The notes under the pieces were generated by a model. That model was not told where the DNA came from. It did no database searches and saw only the letters and a program-made list of their open reading frames with translations. Shown in pieces: positions 56,623 through 64,000 of a DNA stretch of 64,000 nt. Source of the stretch: Aquihabitans sp. G128 (GTDB lineage: Bacteria; Actinomycetota; Acidimicrobiia; Acidimicrobiales; Iamiaceae); the NCBI RefSeq assembly GCF_019048865.1, contig NZ_CP077604.1, positions 1,488,001 through 1,552,000 on the forward strand, read 5' to 3'. The stretch's first letter is position 1. Every line of letters starts with the position of its first letter. The translations under genes and the position numbers were made by a program.

Positions 56623-58035
56623 TCAGTAGCTGCGGGCGACGATGGCGATGTTGCCGGGCTCGTCCTCCGACGTCGGCACGCTGCCGTCGGGGCGCTGGAT
56701 GCACCGGACGGTGATGGCGTCCTTGGCCAGCTCGGCCTCCCCGGCGACCCCGAGGGTGGCCCACGGGATCTTGGCGAACCCGGTCTGCGCCGCGGCGCGG
56801 GCCTCGTCGATGGTGGCCACCTCGGCGGTGTTGGCATCGCGGAACGCCGTCGCCTCGGCCAGCATCGCCGCCTGGATGTCCTCCAGCAGGCCGGGGACGG
56901 TGGCGGCCAGGCCGGCGACGGCCGCCTGGTGCTTCTCGCTGGAGTCCCGGCGCACCACGGTGACCTCGCCGTTGGCCAGGTCCCGGGGCCCGACCTCGAT
57001 GCGCACCGGGACGCCCTTGAGCTCCCAGTCGGTGGCCCGCCGGCCGAAGGAGGTGTCGGTGCGGTCGTCGAGCCGGACGCGCACGCCGGCGGCGCGCAGC
57101 TCGTCGGTGAGGGCGCTCGCCGCCTCGACCACCCCGTCGTCGTCACGGATCACCATGACCACGGCCTGCGTGGCAGCCAGCCGCGGCGGCACCCGGAGGC
57201 CCTTGTCGTCGCCGTGGACCATGATCAGCCCGCCGATCATGCGCGTCGACGAGCCCCACGAGGTGGTCCACGCCATCTCCTGGGTGCCCTCGACGCTCTG
57301 GTACGTGATGTCGAACGCCTTGGCGAAGTTCTGGCCCAGCTCGTGGCTGGTGCCCATCTGGAGCGCCTTGCCGTCGCGCATGATCGCCTCGCAGGCGAGG
57401 GTGTTGGTGGCCCCGGCGAAGCGCTCCTGCTTGGTCTTGCGGCCGATGTACACCGGCATGGCCAACACGTTGACCATGAAGTCCTGGTACACGTCGAGGT
57501 GGATGCGCAGGGCGTAGGCCCGCGCGTCCTCCTCGGTGGCGTGGGCGGTGTGGCCCTCCTGCCAGAGGAACTCGCTGGTGCGCAGGAAGAGGCGGGTGCG
57601 CAGCTCCCAGCGGACCACGTTGGCCCACTGGTTGAGCAGCAGGGGCAGGTCGCGGTGGCTGTTGACCCACTTGGCCATGAACTCGCCGATGACCGTCTCG
57701 CTGGTGGGGCGCACCACGATCGGCTCGTCGAGCTCCTTGCCGCCGGCGTGGGTGACCACGGCCAGCTCCGGGCTGAAGCCCTCGACGTGCTCGGCCTCAC
57801 GGGTGAGGTAGCTCTGGGGGATGAACAGCGGGAAGTAGGCGTTCTCGGCGCCGGCGGCCTTGATGCGGGCGTCGACCTCGGCCTGCATGCGCTCCCAGAT
57901 CCCGTAGCCGTAGGGCCGGATCACCATGGTGCCGCGGACCGGCCCGTTGTCGGCCAGCTCCGCCTTGGCGAGGACGTCCTGGTACCAGCGGGGGAAGTCG
58001 TCCGCCTGGGGGGTGAGCACGGGAGCTTTGGCCAT
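56623..58035 (-). CDS. proS: Prolyl-tRNA synthetase, archaeal/eukaryotic type
   Basis: A 470-residue class II synthetase. GTMVIRPYGYGIWERMQ (motif 1 region), RTSEFLWQEGHTAHA (motif 2) and MGTSHELGQNFAKAFDI identify the short ProRS lacking the bacterial editing insertion. The C-terminus ends in Tyr (VARSY) as in archaeal/eukaryotic-type ProRS. ATG 58035 (MAKAPVLTPQ) lies eight bases after TACCAT. Its position near rimP-nusA is conserved in some actinobacteria. Confidence 0.95.
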   Translation of the reverse strand: MAKAPVLTPQADDFPRWYQDVLAKAELADNGPVRGTMVIRPYGYGIWERMQAEVDARIKAAGAENAYFPLFIPQSYLTREAEHVEGFSPELAVVTHAGGKELDEPIVVRPTSETVIGEFMAKWVNSHRDLPLLLNQWANVVRWELRTRLFLRTSEFLWQEGHTAHATEEDARAYALRIHLDVYQDFMVNVLAMPVYIGRKTKQERFAGATNTLACEAIMRDGKALQMGTSHELGQNFAKAFDITYQSVEGTQEMAWTTSWGSSTRMIGGLIMVHGDDKGLRVPPRLAATQAVVMVIRDDDGVVEAASALTDELRAAGVRVRLDDRTDTSFGRRATDWELKGVPVRIEVGPRDLANGEVTVVRRDSSEKHQAAVAGLAATVPGLLEDIQAAMLAEATAFRDANTAEVATIDEARAAAQTGFAKIPWATLGVAGEAELAKDAITVRCIQRPDGSVPTSEDEPGNIAIVARSY

Positions 58036-58141
58036 GGGCGGCGATGGTACCGGCACCCCATCCACCGCCCCGAAGCCGTTGCCGGCTCCCGCTGCCCCGG
58101 GCTCGGGTGCGACCGGAGCGGGCGACCGCCAGGATGGGACC

Positions 58142-58456
58142 ATGACCACCGAGATCCGCGTGCACGCCGACGACCACGGCGAGGGCCGCTACACGATCCT
58201 GGTCGACGGCCAGCCCGCCGGCGAGCTCGACTACCGCACCATCGACGGCCGCCGGGCCTTCACCCACACCGGCATCCGCGACCGCTACGAGGGACAGGGC
58301 CTGGCGGGCCAGCTCGCTCGGCGCGTGCTCGACGACGCCCGCGCCGAGGGCCTGCAGATCATCCCCCTCTGCCCCTACGTCGCCGGCTACCTCGAGAAGC
58401 ACCCGGGCGATCAGGACCTCGTCGACCAGGAGGCGTGGGCGCGGCTGAAGGGCTAG
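58142..58456 (+). CDS. Small GNAT-like N-acetyltransferase (COG2388 type)
   Basis: A 104-residue protein of the YjdJ-like minimal GNAT family: AGELDYRTIDGRRAFTHTGI, then RYEGQGLAGQLARRVLDDARAEG (acetyl-CoA loop) and IIPLCPYVAGYLEKHP. Starts at ATG 58142, six bases after CAGGAT. It diverges from proS. The stop overlaps that of the convergent gene at CTAG. Confidence 0.88.
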   Translation: MTTEIRVHADDHGEGRYTILVDGQPAGELDYRTIDGRRAFTHTGIRDRYEGQGLAGQLARRVLDDARAEGLQIIPLCPYVAGYLEKHPGDQDLVDQEAWARLKG

Positions 58457-58872
58457 CGCCGCGGCTGGTACGCCGAGAGGGCGGCGAGGTTGGCGCCCCA
58501 CATGGCGGCGATGGCCGCCAGGCAGACCGACCAGGCCACCCACCGCGGGACCCGCAGCACCGCGAGGGCCCCCGCCCCGAGGCCGACGCCGACGCTGAAC
58601 AGCCAGGCGACCGGCAGCAGGACCGCGAAGCCCAGGCCGCAGGACTGCTCCGGGGTCAGGCTCGGGTCGTCGCAGTGGTTGACGCCGTCGATGCCCCAGG
58701 TGGAGAACCAGCAGGCGAGGGGCACGCTGGCGACCAGGAGCACGAACGCCACCGGCGCCCGGCGCCAGGCTCGGGGCGGTTCGGGCGCACGGGCGCCGAC
58801 CGGCGGGGCCGGCAGCCGAGCCGGAGGCGGTCCACCGACGGCGGAGGCGGGCGGCGGCGGCAGGTCGGGCAC
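58453..58872 (-). CDS. Hypothetical membrane protein
   Basis: A 139-residue protein with a Pro-rich N-terminus, then helices APVAFVLLVASVPLACWFS, AVLLPVAWLFSVGVGLGAG and WVAWSVCLAAIAAMWG. Two Cys (NHCDD, EQSCGLG) lie in an exposed loop. GTG 58872 is the likely start. No family recognised. Confidence 0.6.
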   Translation of the reverse strand: MPDLPPPPASAVGGPPPARLPAPPVGARAPEPPRAWRRAPVAFVLLVASVPLACWFSTWGIDGVNHCDDPSLTPEQSCGLGFAVLLPVAWLFSVGVGLGAGALAVLRVPRWVAWSVCLAAIAAMWGANLAALSAYQPRR

Positions 58873-58910
58873 GGGGCCCGTGTACCCCGGACCTGGGCCG
58901 GGCAACCGAC

Positions 58911-59135
58911 CTACTCGAGCAGGCGCGACAAGAGGGCGTCGACCTCGTCGGGCCGGTAGCCCCGCCACGCCACGGGCAGCGACGCCGGCACCAGGTGGGC
59001 CGGGCTCCGGCCGGCCTCGATCTCGGCGACCGCCGCGTCCAGCAGGTCGTCGACCGGATCGTGGGCGTAGCCCCGGCGCACCGACCGGAAGGTGGTGGCA
59101 CGCACGTCGTCTGCGGTGATCCGCCGGGAACCCAT
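58911..59135 (-). CDS. Small DivIVA-like protein with two motifs
   Basis: A 74-residue protein. Two related segments are visible: FRSVRRGYAHDPVDDLLDAAVAEIEAG and, at the end, LPVAWRGYRPDEVDALLSRLLE, both shaped like the membrane-binding start of DivIVA/Wag31-type proteins (F-x-x-x-x-[R]GY-x-x-x-x-V-D-x-L-L). It may localise to poles or septa. Starts at ATG 59135. Confidence 0.65.
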   Translation of the reverse strand: MGSRRITADDVRATTFRSVRRGYAHDPVDDLLDAAVAEIEAGRSPAHLVPASLPVAWRGYRPDEVDALLSRLLE

Positions 59136-59305
59136 GGGCGGCAGCCTCGCGCACCTCACGCTCTGCGTCACGCCACCACCCAACGTGAGCGAGGAGCGCT
59201 CGCCCTCGGCAAATCGCTGGCTGGTGGCCGAGACCCCGTGCGTACGGTGTCCGGCCGGCCCGGCGCAACGAGGCGCCCGCCGGCAGGCCCGAAGGAGGCC
59301 GAACG

Positions 59306-60493
59306 ATGGCACCGCAGAAGATCACCGACCGGCTCTGGTCCTGGGCGTCCGACCTGGACGCCACCACCCGCCAGCAAGCCGAGCGCACCTCCCGGCTCCC
59401 GATCCTCGCCGGGCACGTCGCCCTCATGGCCGACGCCCACCTCGGCCTCGGCGCCACCGTCGGGTCGGTCGTGCCGACCGAGGGTGCCATCATCCCGGCC
59501 TGCGTCGGGGTCGACATCGGCTGCGGCATGGCGGCGGTGCGCACCGACCTGGTGGCCGCCGACCTGCCCGACGACCTCGGCCCGATGCTGGTCGAGGTCG
59601 AGCGGGCCATCCCGGCCGGCATGGGCCGGGGCCACACCGGGCGCCACGCCGACGCCCGCGCCGAGCGCCGGTCCAAGGCGGCTGCCGCCTGGCTGCGGGA
59701 CCACCGGCCGCGCACCGAGCTCGACCACAAGCGGTCGCGCACGGCGCTCGACCAGCTCGGCACCCTCGGGTCCGGCAACCACTTCGTCGAGGTGTGCCTC
59801 GACGGCGACGACACCGTCTGGGTGGTCCTGCACTCCGGATCCCGAGGCATCGGCAACCAGCTGGCCCAGGGCCACATCGCCACGGCCCGCAAGGTGGCCA
59901 AGCGGCTGGAGATCGGCCTCGAGGACCCGGACCTGGCCTACCTGCTCGAGGGCTCGCCGGAGTTCGACCACTACGTGGCCGACCTGCTGTGGGCCCAGGA
60001 CTACGCCGCCCGCAACCGAGAGCTCATGCTCGACGCGCTGCTGGCCGTGGTCTTCGCCCAGGTCGGCAAGGGCCGCAAGCGGGAGCTGGTGAACTGCCAC
60101 CACAACTACTCGGCCCGTGAGGTCCACGAGGGCCGCGAGGTGTGGGTCACCCGCAAGGGCGCCATCCGCGCCGGCGAGGGCGACCTGGGCATCATCCCCG
60201 GGTCCATGGGCACCTCGTCGTTCATCGTCGAGGGCCTCGGCAACCCGGGCTCGTACGAGTCCTGCTCGCATGGCGCCGGCCGGCGGATGTCCCGGACGAA
60301 GGCTCGCAAGGAGCTCAGCCCGGAGTCCCTGGCCACCGCCATGGGCGACCGGACCTGGCTGGCGGACCGGGCGGCCAAGCTGGTCGACGAGCACCCGTCG
60401 GCCTACAAGGACATCGGTCGGGTCATGCGGGACCAAGCCGACCTCGTGGCCGTGCGCCACGAGCTGCGCCAGGTCCTGAACTACAAGGGCTGA
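59306..60493 (+). CDS. rtcB: RNA-splicing ligase RtcB
   Basis: A 395-residue GTP/Mn-dependent RNA ligase joining 2',3'-cyclic phosphate or 3'-phosphate ends to 5'-OH. GVDIGCGMAAV holds metal-binding Asp and Cys, GSGNHFVEV and LHSGSRGIGNQ metal His, and YESCSHGAGRRMSR the guanylated His. Unlike many neighbours it has a strong Shine-Dalgarno (AAGGAGG) before ATG 59306 and a leader of up to 170 bases. No rtcA or rtcR is adjacent. Confidence 0.95.
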   Translation: MAPQKITDRLWSWASDLDATTRQQAERTSRLPILAGHVALMADAHLGLGATVGSVVPTEGAIIPACVGVDIGCGMAAVRTDLVAADLPDDLGPMLVEVERAIPAGMGRGHTGRHADARAERRSKAAAAWLRDHRPRTELDHKRSRTALDQLGTLGSGNHFVEVCLDGDDTVWVVLHSGSRGIGNQLAQGHIATARKVAKRLEIGLEDPDLAYLLEGSPEFDHYVADLLWAQDYAARNRELMLDALLAVVFAQVGKGRKRELVNCHHNYSAREVHEGREVWVTRKGAIRAGEGDLGIIPGSMGTSSFIVEGLGNPGSYESCSHGAGRRMSRTKARKELSPESLATAMGDRTWLADRAAKLVDEHPSAYKDIGRVMRDQADLVAVRHELRQVLNYKG

Positions 60494-60572
60494 CGTGCGG
60501 CGCCCGTCTCGCCCCGCCACGGCGGGCGGGACGGGCCCGGGCGGACGGGACGGTCTGCCATGCTGGAGCGCC

Positions 60573-61025
60573 ATGACCCCCGGCGACGGCCCGTCCGACG
60601 GCGACCTCGGGGACGGCTCCGTCCCGGCGCCCGTGCCCTCGGCGCCCGCCGCGCCGAGCCGGCGGGAACGCCTGCGCGAGGCCGCCATCCAGGCCGAGTA
60701 CGCCACCGGGCGCCAGGAGGCCAACGAGGAGCAGGCCCGACGGGGGGTCATCCGCCGCGTGGGCACGATCATCGTCGGCTTCGTGGTCCTCTTCGGCGGC
60801 CTCGCCATGATGGTCCTCCCCGGGCCGGGCGTCCTCGGGGTCATCGCCGGCTTGGCGATCCTGGCCCAGGAGCTGGCCTGGGCCGAGCGCCTGCTCGAGT
60901 ACGTCAAGAAGCGGGCCAAGATCGACGAGCTCAAGGAGCAACCCAGGTGGGTCCAGGCCGTGATGTGGACCATCACGGCCGGGGCCGTCGTCGGCTCGGT
61001 CACCTACTTCACGGTCATCCGGTGA
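60573..61025 (+). CDS. PGPGW-motif membrane protein (TMEM_PGP type)
   Basis: A 150-residue protein. An N-terminal charged region is followed by two helices with the conserved centre GGLAMMVLPGPGVLGVIAGLAILAQELAWAERLL, then KKRAKIDELKEQPRW and a third helix. Known as a putative transmembrane protein family; function unclear. The stop overlaps the next start (GTGA). Confidence 0.85.
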   Translation: MTPGDGPSDGDLGDGSVPAPVPSAPAAPSRRERLREAAIQAEYATGRQEANEEQARRGVIRRVGTIIVGFVVLFGGLAMMVLPGPGVLGVIAGLAILAQELAWAERLLEYVKKRAKIDELKEQPRWVQAVMWTITAGAVVGSVTYFTVIR

Positions 61026-61757
61026 TCGACGAACCCGCGACGGACGGCGTGCCGGCGCTCCCGGACGGCGTCGAGCCCGTCGACCTGCTGACCGGCCTCT
61101 GCACCACCCGGGCCATCCGGCGCTTCACCTCGGAGCCGATCCCCGATGCCGACCTCGCCACGCTGTGCTTCGCCGCCACCCGGGCCCCCACCGGCTCCAA
61201 CCGCCAGCCGTTCCGCCTGCTCGTCCTCCGCGACGGTGAGCGGGCCACCGCGGCCAAGGCGCTGCTGGGGACGTCGTTCCGCGCCCTCTGGGCCGCCAAG
61301 CGCGAGGCCGACGGCTACGACCACGGCACGGGCGCCGACACGTCGTCGCCCAAGGCCCGCCAGGCCGCCACCATGGAGCGCTTCGTCGACCGCTTCGAGG
61401 ACACCCCCGTGGTGGTGCTGGCCTGCATCCGGCCGTGGCGCGGCACCGACCTCACCGTGGGCGCCAGCGTCTACCCGGCGTGCCAGAACCTCCTGCTCGC
61501 CGCCCGCGCCCTCGGCTACGGCGGCGTGCTCACCATGTGGCACGGCGCGGTCGACGCCGAGCTCCACCAGCTGCTGGCCATCCCCGACGACGTCGTCATC
61601 GCCGCCACCGTGGCCCTCGGCCGCCCGGAGGGCCACCACGGCACCGTCCGGCGCCGTCCGGTCCAGGAGCTGGTGTTCGACGGCGGCTGGGAGCAGCCGG
61701 CCCCCTGGGCCACCGAGCCCCCCCGGCACCCGCCACACGGGTCGTCCGCCCCGCTAG
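61022..61757 (+). CDS. Nitroreductase family protein, 3' end frameshifted here
   Basis: About 244 residues, binding FMN. TTRAIRRFTSEPIPDADL, RAPTGSNRQPFRLLVL and GYGGVLTMWHG are nitroreductase landmarks. As read the frame runs past 61757 into the oppositely oriented lipoprotein gene (to 62008). Removing one base from the C7 run 61718-61724 gives a natural stop at 61755-61757. GTG 61022 overlaps the preceding stop. Confidence 0.8.
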
Positions 61758-61776
61758 GGCCGGACCGTCTCCAGGC

Positions 61777-62355
61777 TCAGTTCCCGGCGGCGGAGGTCCC
61801 GAAGCCGCAGGTCTGGCGGGCGAAGGCGTCCAGGTGCTGGCCGGCCACCCCGGCCTCCTCCAGCCCGTCCTGGTTCGACAGGGCGAGGCCCAGGTCGACC
61901 AGCGACGACGCCTTCCGGGCCAGGTCGGTCGTCGGGGCGGTGAAGTCGCGCAGGGTCTCGATGTCGGCGGCCAGGTCCGGCTCGGCCAGCTCGGCGGCGG
62001 CGTCGTAGGCGTCCAGCACGTCGTCGGTGTTCTTGATGTAGGTGGCCTGCACCTCGGACCACGGCGCCTGCTCCTGGAGGGCGGCAGCGGTCTCGCTGTC
62101 GTAGTCGCTGATCGCCTTGAGCGGCGTGCAGATGGCGTCGTCGCCTGCTGCGGCCTCGGTGGTGGTGGTCTCCGGTTCCCCGGCCGCGGTGGTGGTGGGC
62201 CCGTCGTCGGGGGCGGTGGTGGTGGACGCCTTGGCGGCGGTGGTGCCCGGGTCCTTGGCGGCGTCGCTCCCGGAGCTCCCGGAGCTGCTGCAACCGGCGA
62301 GCAGGGCGACGAGGACGAGGGCGCCAGCGGCGCCGGAGCGAAGACGACGGTTCAT
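61777..62355 (-). CDS. Putative lipoprotein
   Basis: A 192-residue exported protein. The signal (MNRRLRSGAAGALVLVALLAGC) ends in a lipobox with Cys at about 22. A Thr/Ser-rich linker (25-75) precedes a helical domain with two Cys (ICTPLK, QTCGFG) that may pair. Function unknown. ATG 62355 lies eight bases after CAGGCT. Confidence 0.8.
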   Translation of the reverse strand: MNRRLRSGAAGALVLVALLAGCSSSGSSGSDAAKDPGTTAAKASTTTAPDDGPTTTAAGEPETTTTEAAAGDDAICTPLKAISDYDSETAAALQEQAPWSEVQATYIKNTDDVLDAYDAAAELAEPDLAADIETLRDFTAPTTDLARKASSLVDLGLALSNQDGLEEAGVAGQHLDAFARQTCGFGTSAAGN

Positions 62356-62430
62356 GGGCGCAGAGCCTGGCACAGCAGGACCCGGGGGCCGCGACATCTC
62401 TCGGGCCCTCGGCGCCACCACCCCGTCGGG

Positions 62431-63678
62431 TCAGCCGTCGGCGAGGTGCTTGCGGATGAGCTCGACGGTCTGCTCCGGCGCGTTGGCGTCGGCCCCCTGC
62501 TCGTCGAGCAGCGCCGCCCGATCGGCGTCGGCCTCGGCGGCGGCGGAGGAGTCGGCGTGGGTCAGCGCGCCCTCGATGCCGTCGGAGGCGATGAGGTTGG
62601 CCCACTCGACGAGGGACTCGACCATCTCGTCCTCGGGCACGACCTTGACGACCTTGCCCTTCACGAAGAGGTGGCCGCGCTTGCGGCCGGCGGCGATGCC
62701 GAGGTCGGCGTCGCGGGCCTCGCCCGGTCCGTTGACGACGCACCCCATGACCGCCACCTGGATCGGGATCTGGAACCCGTCGAGGGCGGCTTGGGCGTCG
62801 TTGGCGACCTTGATCACGTCGACCTCGGCGCGCCCGCACGACGGGCAGGCGATGAGGTCGAGGCCCTTGCGCTCGCGCAGGCCCAGGGCCTCGAGCAGCT
62901 GGCGCCCGGCCCGGGCCTCCTCGACCGGATCGGCGGTCAGCGAGTAGCGGATGGTGTCGCCGATGCCCTCGGCCAGCAGGGCGGCGATGCCGGCCGTGGC
63001 CTTGACCAGGCCGGCGGGCGGCGGCCCCGCCTCGGTGACGCCGAGGTGGAGCGGGTGGTCGGTGGCCTCGGACAGCTGGCGGTAGGCCTCGATCATCAGC
63101 GGCACGCTGGAGGCCTTGACCGAGATCTTGATCTGGTCGAAGCCGACCTCTTCGAAGTACGCCATCTCGATCTGGGCCGACTCGACCATGGCCTCGGGCG
63201 TCACCCGCCCGCCGTACTTCTGGTACAGCTTCTCGTCCAGCGAACCGCCGTTGACGCCGATGCGGATGGGCACGCCGCGATCCTTGGCCTCACCGGCGAT
63301 GAGCTTGATGTGCTCCGGACGGCGGATGTTGCCCGGGTTGAGGCGCAGGCAGTGCACCCCGGCGTCGAGGGCGGCCAGCGCCATCCGGTGGTTGTTGTGC
63401 ACGTCGGCCACGATCGGCACCGGAGACCGGGGCACGATGTGGGCCAGGCCCGCCGCCGCCTCGGCGTCGTTGCAGGTGCAGCGCACGATGTCGGCGCCGG
63501 CGCCGGCGAGGGCGTAGATCTGCTGGAGGGTGCCCTCGACGTCGGCGGTCTTGGTGGTGGTCATCGACTGGATGGACACGGGGGCGTCGCCGCCGACCGC
63601 CACCGGGTTCGACGGGTGGGCCAGCACGATCTGGCGGGTGGGCCGCCGCGTGGCCAGGGAGGTGGCGCCGTCCTTCAT
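62431..63678 (-). CDS. ispG: 4-hydroxy-3-methylbut-2-enyl diphosphate synthase
   Basis: A 415-residue Fe-S enzyme of the MEP isoprenoid pathway. SIQSMTTTKTADVEGT and PIVADVHNNHRMAL mark the TIM barrel; cluster ligands are CPSCGRAEVD and VMGCVVNGPGEA, with the Glu of GPGEA the likely fourth ligand. ATG 63678 overlaps the M50 protease stop by four bases. The C-terminal 40 residues form an extra Ala/Asp-rich helix. Confidence 0.97.
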   Translation of the reverse strand: MKDGATSLATRRPTRQIVLAHPSNPVAVGGDAPVSIQSMTTTKTADVEGTLQQIYALAGAGADIVRCTCNDAEAAAGLAHIVPRSPVPIVADVHNNHRMALAALDAGVHCLRLNPGNIRRPEHIKLIAGEAKDRGVPIRIGVNGGSLDEKLYQKYGGRVTPEAMVESAQIEMAYFEEVGFDQIKISVKASSVPLMIEAYRQLSEATDHPLHLGVTEAGPPPAGLVKATAGIAALLAEGIGDTIRYSLTADPVEEARAGRQLLEALGLRERKGLDLIACPSCGRAEVDVIKVANDAQAALDGFQIPIQVAVMGCVVNGPGEARDADLGIAAGRKRGHLFVKGKVVKVVPEDEMVESLVEWANLIASDGIEGALTHADSSAAAEADADRAALLDEQGADANAPEQTVELIRKHLADG

Positions 63679-64000
63679 GACGACAGGGGGTTGGCGATGT
63701 CGAGGTACAGGCTCGACACGAACAGGAGCCCGAGGCCGAAGACCACCACGTAGGTGAGCGGCAGGAGGCGGGCGACGTCGGTGAAGTACCGCCGCTGCCG
63801 GAGCCGCTTCTCCTGGACCTTCTCGTAGACGGCGATGAGCACGTGCCCGCCGTCGAAGGGCAGCAGCGGCACCAGGTTGAACATGCCGATGAAGATGTTG
63901 ATCAGGGCGAACAGGTTGATGAGGGCCCCGGGATCGGCGCTGCCGACGTCGGAGCCGACCCGGACGAGGCCGTAGATCGACAGCAGCCGGTTCTCCCCCA
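63675..64000 (-). CDS. Site-2 metalloprotease (Rip1/RseP type), 3' part
   Basis: The 3' 109 codons of an intramembrane M50 protease whose 5' end lies off the window. LVPLLPFDGGHVLIAVYE holds the LDG-type zinc Asp of family M50, preceded by a membrane helix (LINLFALINIFIGMFNL) and followed by two hydrophobic segments (LLPLTYVVVFGLGLLFVSSLY). It likely cleaves anti-sigma factors. It overlaps ispG, the usual order in actinobacteria. Confidence 0.92.
   Translation of the reverse strand, partial: GENRLLSIYGLVRVGSDVGSADPGALINLFALINIFIGMFNLVPLLPFDGGHVLIAVYEKVQEKRLRQRRYFTDVARLLPLTYVVVFGLGLLFVSSLYLDIANPLSS

Noticed and set aside
60560..62008. Nitroreductase extending to 62008 as one long fusion
   Set aside because: The tail past about 61757 is antisense to a clear lipoprotein gene and loses all family similarity; a one-base error at a C7 run explains it.

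Overview
This window comes from a very high-G+C actinobacterium. Almost every codon ends in G or C, mycothiol genes are present (mshD, an S-(hydroxymethyl)mycothiol dehydrogenase), and many genes seem to be read from leaderless transcripts. The gene order (M50 protease, ispG, then an archaeal/eukaryotic-type proS beside rimP-nusA-ylxR-infB, with rbfA and truB further on) suggests class Acidimicrobiia, possibly an Iamia or Ilumatobacter relative. That placement is inferred; no rRNA gene is present to confirm it.

Layout. Bases 1-700 hold a terminator and one visibly lower-G+C gene, perhaps the edge of a mobile element. From 1 to 8.6 kb lie small metabolic genes, a tandem hairpin array (3368-3614), trpF-[50-aa ORF]-trpB-trpA, and a copper/cytochrome oxidase assembly operon (PCuAC, Sco, CtaG). 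From 8.7 to 23.4 kb amino-acid biosynthesis dominates: trpC, hisI-trpE, hisF and the operon hisD-hisC-hisB-hisH-hisA, interspersed with a ROK sugar kinase, a GroES-like protein and a Nudix hydrolase. From 24 to 32.7 kb are nth, mshD-rlmN, a large secreted FG-GAP propeller protein, a nucleotidyltransferase, a rhomboid-like protein, a MaoC hydratase and a VIT-family transporter. From 33 to 45 kb are two acyl-CoA ligases flanking a membrane protein with an IF2-N-like head, a mycothiol-dependent formaldehyde detoxification pair, a bacterioferritin/ferredoxin pair, a GGDEF protein and a GMC oxidoreductase. From 45 to 53.4 kb runs the translation cluster, all on the minus strand (rimP, nusA, ylxR, infB, tdk, a Usp-like gene, ylxP, rbfA, truB). 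From 53.6 kb to the end are an SDR, two frameshifted membrane proteins, proS, rtcB, a nitroreductase, ispG and the 3' part of a site-2 protease.

Two global observations matter most. First, at least eleven genes, several of them essential (infB, rimP, hisD), are broken by single-base indels, mostly at runs of G or C. This looks like residual sequencing error, not gene decay, so those genes are annotated across the shift. Second, more than twenty start codons sit 6-9 nt after a YANNNT hexamer with no Shine-Dalgarno. This is the arrangement expected for leaderless mRNA, and I used it to choose starts.

No rRNA, tRNA, CRISPR array, insertion sequence or complete prophage was seen.
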